The position numbers were made by a program, and so were the translations under genes. Shown one piece after another: positions 45,227 through 55,909 of a DNA stretch of 64,000 nucleotides (its first letter is position 1; the number at the start of each line of letters is the position of its first letter). The notes beneath the pieces were generated by a model. That model made no database searches and was not told the origin of the DNA. It was given only the letters and a program-made list of their open reading frames with translations. The DNA comes from Zarea fungicola (taxonomy: Eukaryota; Ascomycota; Sordariomycetes; Hypocreales; Cordycipitaceae). The DNA is taken from NCBI GenBank assembly GCA_900169235.1, contig FWCC01000007.1, positions 1-64,000 on the forward strand, read 5' to 3'.

Positions 45227-46914
45227 TTACGCATCAGGCTCTTCCAAGATTACCCTGAGAATTTCTGCATCACCTTTGTCACATGGTTGTTCAATCTCAA
45301 TGTTTCGAATCATTTCAGCATGCCTCTGGCTTCTAAGCACGATTCTTGACGGAAACGGTTTCGGCCGGGCTAAAAGACTTCCTGTAAGCTCAAGCGAAAC
45401 GTTAATCTCAGCACCATTCTTGCCAACAGCTTTTAAGAGACGAAACGAAGCGAGTGTCTGCGCCATCGTAATAAAAAGACCGGCCTCTGCCACCACTCTA
45501 CCAGGGCACGCACGGCGGCCAAATCCAAACGTGATTGCTCTCGGATCAGGTTCATTACGTGGCGCAAGGAACCTCTCTGGCTCAAATTGGGTAGGGTTGC
45601 TGTACACCGCCGGATCATGACGAAACCACCATACTGCCGGGAGAATCACGGCACCTTTAGGCACTCTATATCTTCTACATATGATGATCTCATCCTCTAC
45701 TGAGTGGGGAAATCCCATGACTCCAAGGGGACTCCAACGTAGGGTTTCTTTCAGGATAGCCTGGACGTATGGTAAGTCTGGCCGGTCCTTGATCTGGGGC
45801 AGACGTTCAGTGCCAACAACACGGTCAATCTCCTCTTGTGCCCTCAGCTGCACGTCAGGATACATAATCATGACCAGTACAAAGCTGCGAATTGTTTCCA
45901 CCGTGGTGTCTGAGCCTCCGGAGAATAATGTCAGAGTCATCCACTTTATGGCCTCGTCGTCGATACTAAGCATCGACCCTCTGCCAATGCCACTGTGCTT
46001 CTCCTTGAGAACTTGTGATAAGAAGGAGTTTTTGTGGCTGTCATTTGCCATTTGCTTCTGAACAAAGAGGTACGGGCTATTGGCTGCTTTGTTGTTGATC
46101 TTCTTGAACTCCCGAGCTGTTGACTTGAACCCCATGCCAGGCAGGCATTCTGGGAGGTGCTTCAGGGCAGGGATCACATCGACTGCCCACTTCATGGGAA
46201 GATACGCCACTGTTAAATTGCGGACCTGTCTCTCGATAAGGTTAACCACTGGGTCTGGTTTCTTCGGATCAACGGAATAACCGTAGAGTATCTGGAGCGT
46301 GGTTGCAGCCATGAGACTGTAGTTCAAGTCAGTAGTTTTGTTGCCAATTTGCGCTGTTTTAAAACGCCAAATATACAGGCAAAGACTTGCCTTCTTATAT
46401 GCTGATCAATATCTTCGGGGCTGTCCAGGATTCTTAGTAGAAACCGCCTCGCTGCAACTTCCTGTACGCCGTGGTATTGAGCTGAAGCAGTGCTTGAGCC
46501 GAGATGTCTTTGCATGATGGTCCGCATGCTCCTATATCTCCTGTTGAAAGGAGAGTTTAAAAGGCCCTGTTCGAAGCCGCATAAAACACTGCCGAATTCG
46601 GGTTGAGGCCGTGCTGACGTTTTTACTGACATCTCCTCCAGCAAATAGCGCGCCACCTCCCTGTCATGAATAATGACGATTTTTTGGCCCAATACAGTGA
46701 CTGAGCTAATTGGCCCGTATGCGTCTTTGTGCTTAAGCAAGTGCTGGAATTCAGGCATGTCCTTTGGTGGAAAATCCCTAATATTGCCAATAATTGGGAT
46801 TGGCTTTGGTCCTGGCGGAAGTGGTAGCCTAGCAGAGATAAAGACATGCCGAAAGACACAATAGCACAAAATTGCTAAAACGAGACCAACTGCTATAGTC
46901 AGCATTGTCATCAT
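45227..46914 (-). CDS. Cytochrome P450 monooxygenase, with a GC-AG intron
   Basis: Two exons (46914-46391 and 46316-45227) with a 74-base intron encode 537 residues. The intron starts with GC (GCAAGT at 46390) and ends in CTACAG with a CTGAC branch site upstream. Splicing gives HIRRSLMAATTLQILYGY, a standard P450 helix. The N-terminus has a membrane anchor (about residues 4-20) and a proline hinge PLPPGPKPIPIIGN. The I-helix oxygen-binding motif is GGSDTT (308-313), the K-helix ExxR is ETLR (365-368), and the haem loop is FGFGRRACPG with haem Cys445. The layout resembles fungal CYP families such as the O-methylsterigmatocystin oxidoreductase-like group, an ER-bound monooxygenase that needs CPR. 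The substrate is not deducible. The C-terminal extension after the usual end is long and acidic (about 30 residues). No polyketide or peptide synthase is near. Confidence 0.93.
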
Positions 46915-48464
46915 AGGAACATGGAGGCTGAGTTATCGTGAATACGAGAGGGTGAAAAGGGCGTCGTGACAAAGACGTTCTGTGAATATCGCTGGGATTT
47001 TTAAATTCTCTACTGCAATTATTTCGAGAATGGCAAAACTATTAAGATGAGGAAAGACATATGAGACACAAAACTATGCTGCTCGATATTGAGAGACTTA
47101 ACAAGTGGATCCTCCATGTAGAATACTACATACACCGCTTCTTACCCATCTCCGCGATGTCAACTGGCTAGTTGTCGCTTAGATTGAGATATCCCATCTT
47201 ACGAATTTATCATGAGACAGTGCGCTATAATTGCCAGATCTGAGCAGAACAGGGATGCTAACAGTAAGACGTTTACACGACGCCATTGGGCTGCTTTGAG
47301 GCTTAAGTAGGCGAGTCTTGCTATGTCAACCTTGGCAAACATATGTAGATGATCAGGACGCTGTACAGCACACCTTGTCTCACTTCTACCCAAATAACCT
47401 CCTTATTTCCCCGCCTCTTAGCGAAAACACTCTACGAACAGCTTCTTGGGACGGGGCTGTCGTGAAGCTGGTCTTGGACGAGACTGAAAGCCAGGCTGAA
47501 GCAATTGCTTGGCTGGATAGCAGGTGAAGCTCACCATTTTACCATGTAAAAGGTGTATTTATTGGTTAATCAAATTGGATTGCCGTTCTTCCAGCACAAG
47601 CTCGGCGGATGGTTTCCTGAGACAGCCCCCTACCAAGGGTTTAGTCGGGAACGATGGTGCATGGCGGGAGTTTCGTTGTCTCAGATATCAAATTTGACAG
47701 AAGGGCTGCATAATTTCTAGCTGCTTCTGTTATTATTATTACTTTTTTCATTATTATTGTTATTTTCGTTATTATGATAGTTAGTGGTGTATCTAAATAG
47801 CCATCCATCATTTGTGTGTAATGAGCTGCGATCATTGACACAGAGTGGCAAGACTGCATCATCACCTTCACCCCGTAACCTAAAATAAAACACTGGCTGG
47901 AATGTAATGAAACACCCTTGCATAAAAGCGTCCATGATTCCGATCCGTTGTCCAAGTACCGACCCAGAGTCTGCTGTTGAAAGGTCCGCATTCCTTTTAG
48001 ACGAACGGCACGGAAGCACATACCACCCAGCCCAGCCGTACTTGACATTTAACGTTAAATATCCTTGCCGTTGCCTGTTTGAGCACTAGCTCCGACAAAC
48101 ACTGTACAGGCTACATTGATAGCTGCGCTATTCGGCTGGTCCATGGTCCAGCGCCTCTGACAGTCTCATCTTTAGCTTGTATAAGACTCTGGCAAGAATT
48201 CTCCTGCCCTTTGCGGAGCGTCAAAAATTAAATTGCAAGCTCCCAAGTGGCTGGGAGAACAGTTCTTGGCTGCTTCGGAATTCGGCAATCGCAAGATGTG
48301 CCAACCGTGCATTCACTCCAAGAAATGGTAACACAACGTACAACTATATAGGGAGCACATTCTGCAATCTATTTGGTGATAATAATCTCTGGCATTCCCA
48401 TTACACTACCCCAAAATCCCAGTACATTCGCCACTCCCCGTTCCAGGTCGATAATAAAGTCACC
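46915..48464. other. Intergenic, no gene recognised
   Basis: It contains the P450 promoter on the left. A plus frame at 47318-47527 (69 codons) is open but isolated. An ATT/AAT triplet-rich stretch lies at about 47728-47780. The right end has TATATA (48345-48350) upstream of the secreted-protein gene. Confidence 0.5.
48345..48350 (+). promoter_or_regulatory. Candidate TATA box
   Basis: TATATA lies 120 bases upstream of the ATG of the small secreted protein at 48465. No ATG lies between the presumed transcript start and that ATG, so the start choice is supported. Confidence 0.4.
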
Positions 48465-48899
48465 ATGTTTCCAGCACAACTTGCCGTCCTTCTTGTCGCT
48501 CCGGTAGTATATTCTGCCTGCACAAATGACAATCGAGCCTGCAGCTGGACAGGCACTGCGCCATTCTGCGGAGCCGAAAGCGAGTCAATCGGCTATAAGC
48601 GTGGACACGAAGAACTCGTCGCCAAGTCGGAAAATGATTCTGCCTCTACGCTCCTCTCAAAAGGCATGATATCTACAGACTGCTACAACGACTACGGGTC
48701 TTCCTGCTGGAGTGGCTTCAAAGACCTCTTCTGTGCGTTGCCGCAGGAAGCCGCTACGTATACATACACGTACACAACAAACAAGACTGGAGGTTACAGG
48801 ATTGTAATTACTCTTGATAATGGAAAGGCTTGCACGACGGATGCGAAGGGAGATGATATATCTGCGCTTGTCAAAGAGGAGGCACGCAAGTGTACTTGA
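48465..48899 (+). CDS. Small secreted cysteine-rich protein, 144 residues
   Basis: A single exon with ATG in the context TCACCATGT. The first 17 residues form a hydrophobic signal peptide ending VVYSA. The mature part has eight Cys: ACTND, RACSW, FCGAE, DCYND, SCWSG, FCALP, ACTTD and a C-terminal KCT. Even spacing suggests four disulphides. The first three Cys surround a Trp-Thr-Gly-Thr stretch (CSWTGTAPFCGA), a pattern seen in several fungal secreted proteins. A Tyr/Thr-rich segment (YTYTYTTNKT) precedes the last third. There is one likely N-glycosylation site in NKT and another in NDS. The frame continues upstream to 48177, but the extension is not signal-like and is rejected. Function unknown; it could be a host-interaction or wall protein. 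Confidence 0.75.
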   Translation: MFPAQLAVLLVAPVVYSACTNDNRACSWTGTAPFCGAESESIGYKRGHEELVAKSENDSASTLLSKGMISTDCYNDYGSSCWSGFKDLFCALPQEAATYTYTYTTNKTGGYRIVITLDNGKACTTDAKGDDISALVKEEARKCT

Positions 48900-49532
48900 A
48901 ACAAAGGTTCGGGATGCTGACTTTTTGCGACGTACTTGTATTCGGAAGGGTTGGTGGGAACAAATCAGGGGGGGGTGGTTGTTAGGTCTTTCTACTATCA
49001 CGCTTAACAATTAAGAGTACAATAACAATTTTTATTGATGGTGTAGATGGGCGGAGAAAGTCAAGCATAAGACCAAATAGTGAATTTGAAAGTCGGCGTC
49101 ACCATCCTCCGCAGCGCAGCCTTTGCTCTCTGTTGTACATCGAGGCTGCATGCTTTGCACGACTGCTGTTTGGGGTAAAGGCAGCCCGGCATCTATACAT
49201 CTCTATTAGATAGTAACGTCAGTAACGTCAGTTGGATTCTGGAAGATCCATTTTCTCAAATTGTAGTTTAATTCCATGCATGACCTGGTCACTGGCATCC
49301 CATCGCGTTTAGCATGTGTTTTTACCCAACAATTTTCAGAGTTCAACCTGCAATTATTGTTGCGCCTAGCTAAGTTGTGAAACGTGATCATCTAGCAAAT
49401 TCTATTATTAATTGCGACCAATAGCTCGTACAAATCGACCTCCAGATGCCTTTACCATTCAAGCCTTCTCTTTCTCAGCCTCGCGTCCTGCATTCTGCAC
49501 CTTGATCAGACCTACCGATACTTACTGCCTCC
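48900..49532. other. Convergent 3' region
   Basis: This lies between the secreted-protein gene (plus) and the MPC-family gene A (minus). No gene is seen; both 3' ends should be here. Confidence 0.55.
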
Positions 49533-50534
49533 CTACCGGGAACTCCTTCGTTGCGCCCGCGCGACATTATGCGCCCAGTTGCTCACGGAGCTTTCGGGTG
49601 AGACTGTTGACGGCGGACCGCCGCCCTGAGAGCTCGACACTTCACCAATGACATACCCAGGCTCCGGCATGCGTGGCGGTCGACTTCCATGCGGTGCCAC
49701 TGGTGGCGGGGCGAACCGCCCAGCGGGATGCGTCGTCTGTGTGAAGCGATTGAATACGGGCGGGATGGGTAGATGCGTTGGCGGAGCATGGTAGAACCAG
49801 CGGCCGTGCTGGGTTTGAGGAAGCGGCGGCTGCATGGGGATGTGACCTGGTGGTGGCATTGGTATATGGCCCGGTGGTGACATTGGGATGTGGCCTGGTG
49901 GTGACATTGGGATATGCCCCGGTGGTGGCATGGGGATGTGACCTGGTGGCGGCATAGGGATGTGGCCCGGTAGAGGCTGTCGTCTGCCGTACCCTTCACA
50001 TGGATGGGCGGCGGGCGGCGGCATTCTGGAAACATAATGAGATGAGGCTTCACTTTCGGTGCGGCGAGTAGGGAAGTGGATGCCGGGCAGTTGGTCCGGG
50101 TAGTGGTAGTAAGGCGGCCGTGGCATGTTGATGTTGGGGTGGCGCTGGGAATCCTGCGAGTGTGAAGACTGATACGATGTTTGCGAGTCTACAACGCTCG
50201 CTCGGCGGGGATAAGACGAAGGCAAGTCCTGACCTTGCTGGGATGCTCGTGGGTCATCAACGCTGTAACGGCGGTATGGAGGCGGCGAGCCTAGCGGTTG
50301 AGATGATGCTTGCGATTCGGCGACGCTGACCCGGCGCTGCTGTGGTGTTTGTGTCCCGGATAAAGTCGATTCTGATGGTACATTACTCCGAGTACTCGTC
50401 GACGATGTGCTACTGACTGAGAAGGCGAGATGAGAACGCGAAGAGGCGGGACCTTGGGGATTAAATTGTGTGATGGCATCAGCGCAGCCGGCACAGCAAT
50501 GTGTCGGGCGGATGTGCCCGTACCGACACGGCAT
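49533..50534 (-). CDS. Low-complexity MPC-x2-GH protein, member A
   Basis: A single-exon frame of 333 residues starts at the ATG at 50534; the longer open frame upstream has no ATG advantage and is not conserved with its neighbour. The first 17 residues contain C3, H7, C14 and C17 as MPC-x2-GH-x6-C-x2-C, a possible zinc-binding knuckle. Nearly all the rest is disordered: Ser/Pro/Gln-rich with repeated SQ and RRxS-type sites. At about residues 220-265 there are six tandem PPGHIPM-x units (24-base DNA repeat). Near the end (about residues 288-299) RMPEPGYVIGEV matches the end of the next minus-strand gene (51916-52827). No signal peptide, membrane helix or known domain is seen. It could be a scaffold or RNA/protein-binding protein; no function is claimed. 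Confidence 0.72.
   Translation of the reverse strand: MPCRYGHIRPTHCCAGCADAITQFNPQGPASSRSHLAFSVSSTSSTSTRSNVPSESTLSGTQTPQQRRVSVAESQASSQPLGSPPPYRRYSVDDPRASQQGQDLPSSYPRRASVVDSQTSYQSSHSQDSQRHPNINMPRPPYYHYPDQLPGIHFPTRRTESEASSHYVSRMPPPAAHPCEGYGRRQPLPGHIPMPPPGHIPMPPPGHIPMSPPGHIPMSPPGHIPMPPPGHIPMQPPLPQTQHGRWFYHAPPTHLPIPPVFNRFTQTTHPAGRFAPPPVAPHGSRPPRMPEPGYVIGEVSSSQGGGPPSTVSPESSVSNWAHNVARAQRRSSR
49831..49974. repeat. 24-base coding minisatellite (PPGHIPM-x)6
   Basis: Six units, each 24 bases, keep codon phase and encode Pro-Pro-Gly-His-Ile-Pro-Met plus Pro, Ser or Gln. The units differ by a few synonymous and last-residue changes, so the array is not newly formed. Confidence 0.85.
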
Positions 50535-51915
50535 TATCTTGGATATATTCTTTTTCTGTAATGCTTTACCTTGGGAGTTTGGATGGCTTGGTGTCTGTCT
50601 GGGAGAATATTGCGGTAAAAGCTGCTTGTAAGTTTGGAGATGCTCACCCTTTGTTGGCACAGAGTCCGCAACTGGAAGTGAACTCGGCGATTGCGATTCG
50701 GAGAAGAATTTTGGATTTCAAATAAAGCAAAAAAGAAATCAAGAATCTGGGGAATTATTGACGTTTATATACAAGTTGGGATGGTGTATTCCATAGCATA
50801 CTTCTATGGCCATGTGGCCCCCCAAGATGCGGTGTTACTTACACAAGACTGACCAGCAGCGGCGAGCAGTAACCCCAGGTGTACACAATGACAGGACATG
50901 GTACACCACTTTCTCTGTCATTTAGTACCACTGCAGGCCGCGCCCAATGGAAAAGGCAAATTGTTCATCTGCGTTACCAGCCTGCCGACAGGTTTCAGTG
51001 GCACGAAATGAGGCTGATGGGGAAATGAGTACAGAGACACCAATGTGGTGAATGCATTGCCTGTAGATCTCACAATACGTAATGACTATTTTATGTCTTT
51101 TTTCTTTTCCTTTTTCTTTTAAAAAAAGAGAGAACTCCATGTCGTGAGTTGAGTTTCAACTCAACGAAACTGGGGCATCTGTCACTGGACCTGAACCAGG
51201 TCCTCGTATTCAATGTCCTCGTTCCGCATTTCTTTATTCGAAGTTCAGAAATGTCCATATTATTTCTATTATTCCTTTTAAATTCTCTGTCAAACTCTTT
51301 GTTAGATTATCACTATGTTTTGGTGCTGCTTTGGAATATTGTAGGCAGCGCAATTGTAAAGCAGGACAGCACTAAACTAGCCTTGCACCAGCCCAACAAA
51401 CGGCCATGGTCACCAGGTATATATCTCCTTGTCAACGTATCACAGCAGATTATCATTTGCATATGACGGCAGACTACGGCCCGATCGGGAAAGAACAATT
51501 TGCTATTCTGGGTATACTAAGGTGCAATGTCCCTCAACGCGTCTACTCTCTACTGTCCCATCCAACTAGCATACAAGAGAAAAGAAGAGATGACGAAACA
51601 GAAACAGAAATACATGAAAGAAATGTCAGATGAATAAATGAAGAAAAAGAGAAGCAGCACCCGTCTATATAACCAAACTCTACATAATATACCGATGGCC
51701 TGCTGGAAGCAGGATTCTTCTTAAAAAAAAAAGAACTAAAATAAATCAGAAAATCATGGAAGAAAAAAAAGTAACGAGATTCTTCCAAACGCCGACTGTC
51801 GCTATTCCCAGTACCTGGCTCCCACACTCTCCCGAGCCCTTCTCTCAATGTTATTCTTACAACCCCTTCCTTCGCGTCTTCCCCGGCCGTGTCATAATCA
51901 TGTTGTCGTCGTGGA
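50535..51915. other. Spacer between the two MPC-family genes
   Basis: No gene was recognised. The left part should be the promoter of member A and the right part the 3' end of member B (both minus strand). A run of purines and T-rich stretches lies near 51100-51130, and A-runs near 51723-51770. Confidence 0.5.
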
Positions 51916-52201
51916 CTAATCCTCGTCACTCCTCATCTCCCCCACCACCCGTCCAGTAGGCGGCATACGCGCCGTCCTCTGACCGTTTCGATGGCCCGGC
52001 GGCGGATAGAAGCTATACGCCGGCGGTGGCGCGGGCGCTTCCGGTGGGACAGCGGCCGCCGCAGCACCCCGCCGGTGGTGGTGGTTGTGATGATGATGCT
52101 GCTGCTGGCGAGGCGCAAACGGGTTTCCGAACCGAGACTGCCGGTACGGAGACACTGGGCGATGATTATGATGAGGATGATGGTGGTTAGGAAAGACCCA
52201 C

Positions 52202-52232
<31 letters not shown>

Positions 52233-52827
52233 GGCGCCGCCCTGGACGAAAGGAACCGTTGTAGTGTCGCTGCTGCTGTTGTGATTGCGGCACAAAGTAG
52301 TAGTTTTGAGGTTGGGAGTGTGCAAAATGCCGCAGGGGAGGTGGGATTCCGTATGCATGATTAGGACCTGTGTAAAGGGAGGACGTGTACAAGGGAACAC
52401 CGCCACCCTGTGGGTAAGGAAACTGGCCGCCGTGGAAGACGTGGTGCGGCTGCTGGTGATTTCGATGGGGAAAAGACGCAGCGACCGTCGGCACCCATCC
52501 GTGATGGTTCACACCCGCATGGTATCCTGCTGGTGTCGGAACAAAATGATGTTGTTGCTGTGGTCTTGGGATATCCCGCCATCGCTGGGAAGTGGGTGGT
52601 TGCTGTTGATGGTGGTGGTGATGCTGGGAATATGGGTATGGGTATCCCTGTTGCTGATGAAAGGCGTAGTTGTTCATCATGGGATACTGGCCTGGCATGG
52701 CCATGGGATACAGGTTGGGTATCAGGTTCCAAGCTGGCTGCTGATGGTTTGGCACGGCGTTGGGCCGGAGTTGAAGACAGTGCAAGCAGCCAGGCACGTG
52801 CCAGAAATGTCCAGCGTAGCACGGCAT
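51916..52827 (-). CDS. Low-complexity MPC-x2-GH protein, member B
   Basis: A single-exon frame of 303 residues with the start at 52827. The opening MPCYAGHFWHVPGCLHC has C3, H7, C14 and C17 at the same positions as member A. The ending RMPPTGRVVGEM (about residues 287-298) aligns with the member A motif RMPEPGYVIGEV. Between them is a Gln/His/Pro/Tyr-rich stretch with Q10, several polyHis-like runs and an Ala5 run, probably disordered and perhaps aggregation-prone. Shared ends and different middles mark the two as paralogs or a fast-evolving pair. No known domain was recognised. The gene lies on the same strand as member A, about 1.4 kb upstream of it. Confidence 0.72.
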
Positions 52828-53896
52828 TTTGTGTCGGGTTTTTTTTGGGGGGTATTTTTATTTTTTTCTTCTGTTGCACAAAATATTTCAAATGGTTGGA
52901 CCTATTTGCGAAAGAGTTTCCGTCGCCGTATAAGTCGAAAAAGACCCAAGTAGGGTTTTATCGCAATACGACGCAAAAGACTGTCGGTAGCAAAGTAGCC
53001 AAAAAAAATATGTGGAACGTAAATGACCTCTTCGGTAAAGAATAAAAAGTCTAGAATGGGTATCGTTTTCTGGAGGGGAAGACTGATGGATGGAAATAGA
53101 CTTATGTTGTGTAGCGTGGAAGATGGGACAGCCACCTTTTTTATACAAGCCAAAAAAGTGTAGAAAATCACCATTATTCACAACGCAAATAAGGCACAAA
53201 GAGAAGGTTTTGCAGTGACTTAATCAGAGGCAAGTGATTTATGTAGTCCTTTTCTTTTCTATCAGCCCTTTCACAGTTTCAAGCGACATCTTGTCATGAT
53301 GTGAACAATCCATCTTATATGATTGTGTATCGAAGCAGGGACAATAAGTGAAACAAGACAAAGGCTCAAACATGGTTAATTCAACCTCTTCAACTCTATC
53401 TACAGATACTGATGTACATGAAATCAGGCTTCAATCCCAACACCCCGGCCCAAGTGCCAGAATAAACAGCGCCAAAAGCAAACCCTGATTGATACAAAAA
53501 AGTCCAAACAATATATAACCAAGACCTTTTAGCTATCCAGAACAAAAAAAAGCAAAGCAAAAAAATATGGCAGATATTATCATTATCTATACAAATATTA
53601 AAGAAAAAATGAGGACAAGTAGCAATCAACGTGACCAATGCAGATGCAGGAAAATAACAAATGTCTGTCTAGACGTCGACGTCAATGGAATCATTAAGGA
53701 AAGTAAGGGGACGCGTTCCCGTGAATAAAAAAAACATTGTGTGAGTAGGTAAGGAAAAGGGGTGAGGAGCGATTCCTCATGCCAACGGTTCGTAAGTAAA
53801 AGAAATGACGGCGCGATTACCGCCGAGGTGTTGTGTATATATGACATTTCAAGGACGCAAAAATGTATGCAAAATTAAATGAGTTTGCGAGTGGCT
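52828..53896. other. Spacer 5' of member B
   Basis: No gene was recognised. The T/A-rich stretch at 52841-52870 (T-runs) is near the member B start. The right part (53.2-53.9 kb) should be the 3' end of the C2H2 gene, with A-runs. Confidence 0.5.
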
Positions 53897-55909
53897 TTAT
53901 GCAGAGGTGACGCGGGGATCACCATAGTACTGCATCATGCCCCAATCACCACCTTGAGGCGGCGCGCCTTGTCCTGTTTGGGACGGCGTATTAGCGAGCA
54001 TGTTGTTGGTCATGGCAGCCCAGTCGCCAAATGCGCCAGGGGCAGGCGAGTACTCAAACTCCATCATACCGTCGCTACTCCCTTGTTGGGGAGGCGGGGG
54101 AGGAAGCTCTCGCTTGTCGTAGTTGTTGGCCTGCGATGCGAGTATGGGAGGCGACATTGCGAGCGGCGAGTTGGAACTGGAGTCTGGGGACTGCCGGGGG
54201 ACCTGAAATGGTTGAGCAGTAGAGTATAGAGTGGATGGTTGGAACGGAGCAGCGCCAAAGGGGGTCTGGTGAGGGTCGGCAGGGCTGTTGTTGGAGGGCA
54301 ACATGGACGGCGGTCGCATCTGGGCGGCGTACGAGTTGTCATGGGGATACTGTTGAGAGCCGGGACCCGGTTGAGAATGAGTCGAGTCTGGCGAGTGGAC
54401 ATTGCTGTTGCTGGGGGTCATGACAACGTCGGCGAGCTCATATGCGATGGAGATGATCCACTGAGCCTCGGCCTCGTCGCCCGAGAAGAATTCCAACAGG
54501 TCCTGGAGCTGGCCAGGGCTCTCCTGCTCGAGGAAGCCCTGGGCGCGGCCGGTTTTGCTTGGGTGCCAACTGAACTGGGGTCGTCTGCCGTTGACGGGTG
54601 CGTGCTTTTCGTTGACCATGTTCTCCCAGGCGGAGTGAATCAGAGGCTGGTGAAGAAGGCCATAGACGACGCGGGAGTGCATCCAGTCATTCTTGCCGAG
54701 GCCAGACTCGAAATGGCGGGCGACGTGCTCGACATGGCGCTCGCGGGCAGGGTGGAGGGCGGAGCAGAAGCCACAGGCCCAGTATTTGCGTTTTCGGAGA
54801 AACTTGACCACCTTTTCGGCGTGGGGGCAAGTCTTGCATCCATGGCACTGCTTGTGGTGTTGATTAAAGGAATTGGAGCCCCAGAAGCTGCGGTTGCAGC
54901 CGGGTTCGGGGCAGGGGTACTTTCTCCAGCGCTCGTGAAACTCGTCTTCGTGTCGCTTCCAGTCGTACTTGCGCTTAAAGCTGGTTTCACAGGATGTACA
55001 CCAGTAGACGTTTTGTTTGTTGCCGGCGGGGGGCGTGACCTGTGAGCCGTTGATGATGGGAGCGCCGCTGGCCGAGGAGAGAGGTGGACCCATGGACCTG
55101 TTGTTGTTGTTGCTGCTGCTGGAAGCCGACTGCCATGACATGGAGGAGCGAGCCGAGTTGACGGACCAGAGAGATGCATGGCCCGAGGATCCGGAACTTG
55201 TGGAGGAAACGGATATCCTGGTGCGATGGGAAAACGGATATGAAGGCGGCAGGAAAACGGAATTATCGGGCTGTTCGTGAATGGCCATGTACTGGGGACC
55301 AGCGGCGGGCGCATGGACAACTGGGTTCCAGATTGGAGGCGCATCGTTCCTGGGCTCGGTCTTGATATCGGGGTGGATGCTGGAAACGGACGTGGGAGAG
55401 AGGGCGGCGGGCGATGTCGAGGCGGCCGTGGATGAGTTCATGGGGCCGTGGGAGGACAGAGTAGAAGGCGAGCGAGACGACGGCGGCGGAGGAGGCGGAG
55501 GACCCTGGGGGTGAGGAGGAATCTGGAGAGGGCTCGTCTGCTGGGTGGCAACAGTTGATTGGATGGGAAAGTTGAGCTGTAGGGGAGGACTATCCTCGAC
55601 CCATTGGTGGAGGAGGTCTTTGGAGATGCCCGAGTCGATGAGGACCTGGAGGTTCTTTCGAGCCTCGGCGAGGACATTTTGGGCGTTTGGGTCGAGCTGG
55701 GCATCCTGCTGCTGCTGTTGATGTTGCTGTTGATGTTGCTGATGTTGTTGCTGATGTTGTTGCTGTTGCTGTTGCTGAAGCTGCTGTTGCTGAAGCTGCT
55801 GTTGCTGAGGCTGCTGTTGCTGAGGCTGCTGTTGTTGGGGCTGCTGTACATGCTGGGGCATGGGCGGGGACGAGTGTCCATGGAGCTGGTGATGCTGCGA
55901 GGGATCCAT
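53897..55909 (-). CDS. Gln-rich C2H2 zinc-finger transcription factor
   Basis: A single-exon frame of 670 residues. Residues 20-68 are a polyglutamine/His region (CAG repeats). A Pro/Ser-rich stretch follows to about 300. Then come three zinc fingers: WCTSCETSFKRKYDWKRHEDEFH (C304, C307, H320, H325) is closest to consensus. The second is YPC-PEPG-C, ending in HHKQCH (C333, C338, H351, H356). The third is WACGFC...HVEHVARH (C379, C382, H395, H399). A CKTCP segment and a basic RKRKY link lie between fingers 2 and 3. The C-terminal half contains FLEQESPGQLQDLLEFFSG and a Pro/Ser/Gln tail, likely an activation region. It should bind DNA in the nucleus; target genes are unknown. The gene is read leftward from a very long upstream region. 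Confidence 0.88.
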   Translation of the reverse strand: MDPSQHHQLHGHSSPPMPQHVQQPQQQQPQQQQPQQQQLQQQQLQQQQQQQHQQQHQQHQQQHQQQQQDAQLDPNAQNVLAEARKNLQVLIDSGISKDLLHQWVEDSPPLQLNFPIQSTVATQQTSPLQIPPHPQGPPPPPPPSSRSPSTLSSHGPMNSSTAASTSPAALSPTSVSSIHPDIKTEPRNDAPPIWNPVVHAPAAGPQYMAIHEQPDNSVFLPPSYPFSHRTRISVSSTSSGSSGHASLWSVNSARSSMSWQSASSSSNNNNRSMGPPLSSASGAPIINGSQVTPPAGNKQNVYWCTSCETSFKRKYDWKRHEDEFHERWRKYPCPEPGCNRSFWGSNSFNQHHKQCHGCKTCPHAEKVVKFLRKRKYWACGFCSALHPARERHVEHVARHFESGLGKNDWMHSRVVYGLLHQPLIHSAWENMVNEKHAPVNGRRPQFSWHPSKTGRAQGFLEQESPGQLQDLLEFFSGDEAEAQWIISIAYELADVVMTPSNSNVHSPDSTHSQPGPGSQQYPHDNSYAAQMRPPSMLPSNNSPADPHQTPFGAAPFQPSTLYSTAQPFQVPRQSPDSSSNSPLAMSPPILASQANNYDKRELPPPPPQQGSSDGMMEFEYSPAPGAFGDWAAMTNNMLANTPSQTGQGAPPQGGDWGMMQYYGDPRVTSA
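55695..55852. repeat. CAG/CTG triplet array coding polyGln
   Basis: On the plus strand CTG and TTG triplets dominate. On the minus (coding) strand they read as CAG/CAA glutamine codons with CAT/CAC His and a few Pro and Leu interruptions. It lies near the N-terminus of the C2H2 protein. Confidence 0.85.
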
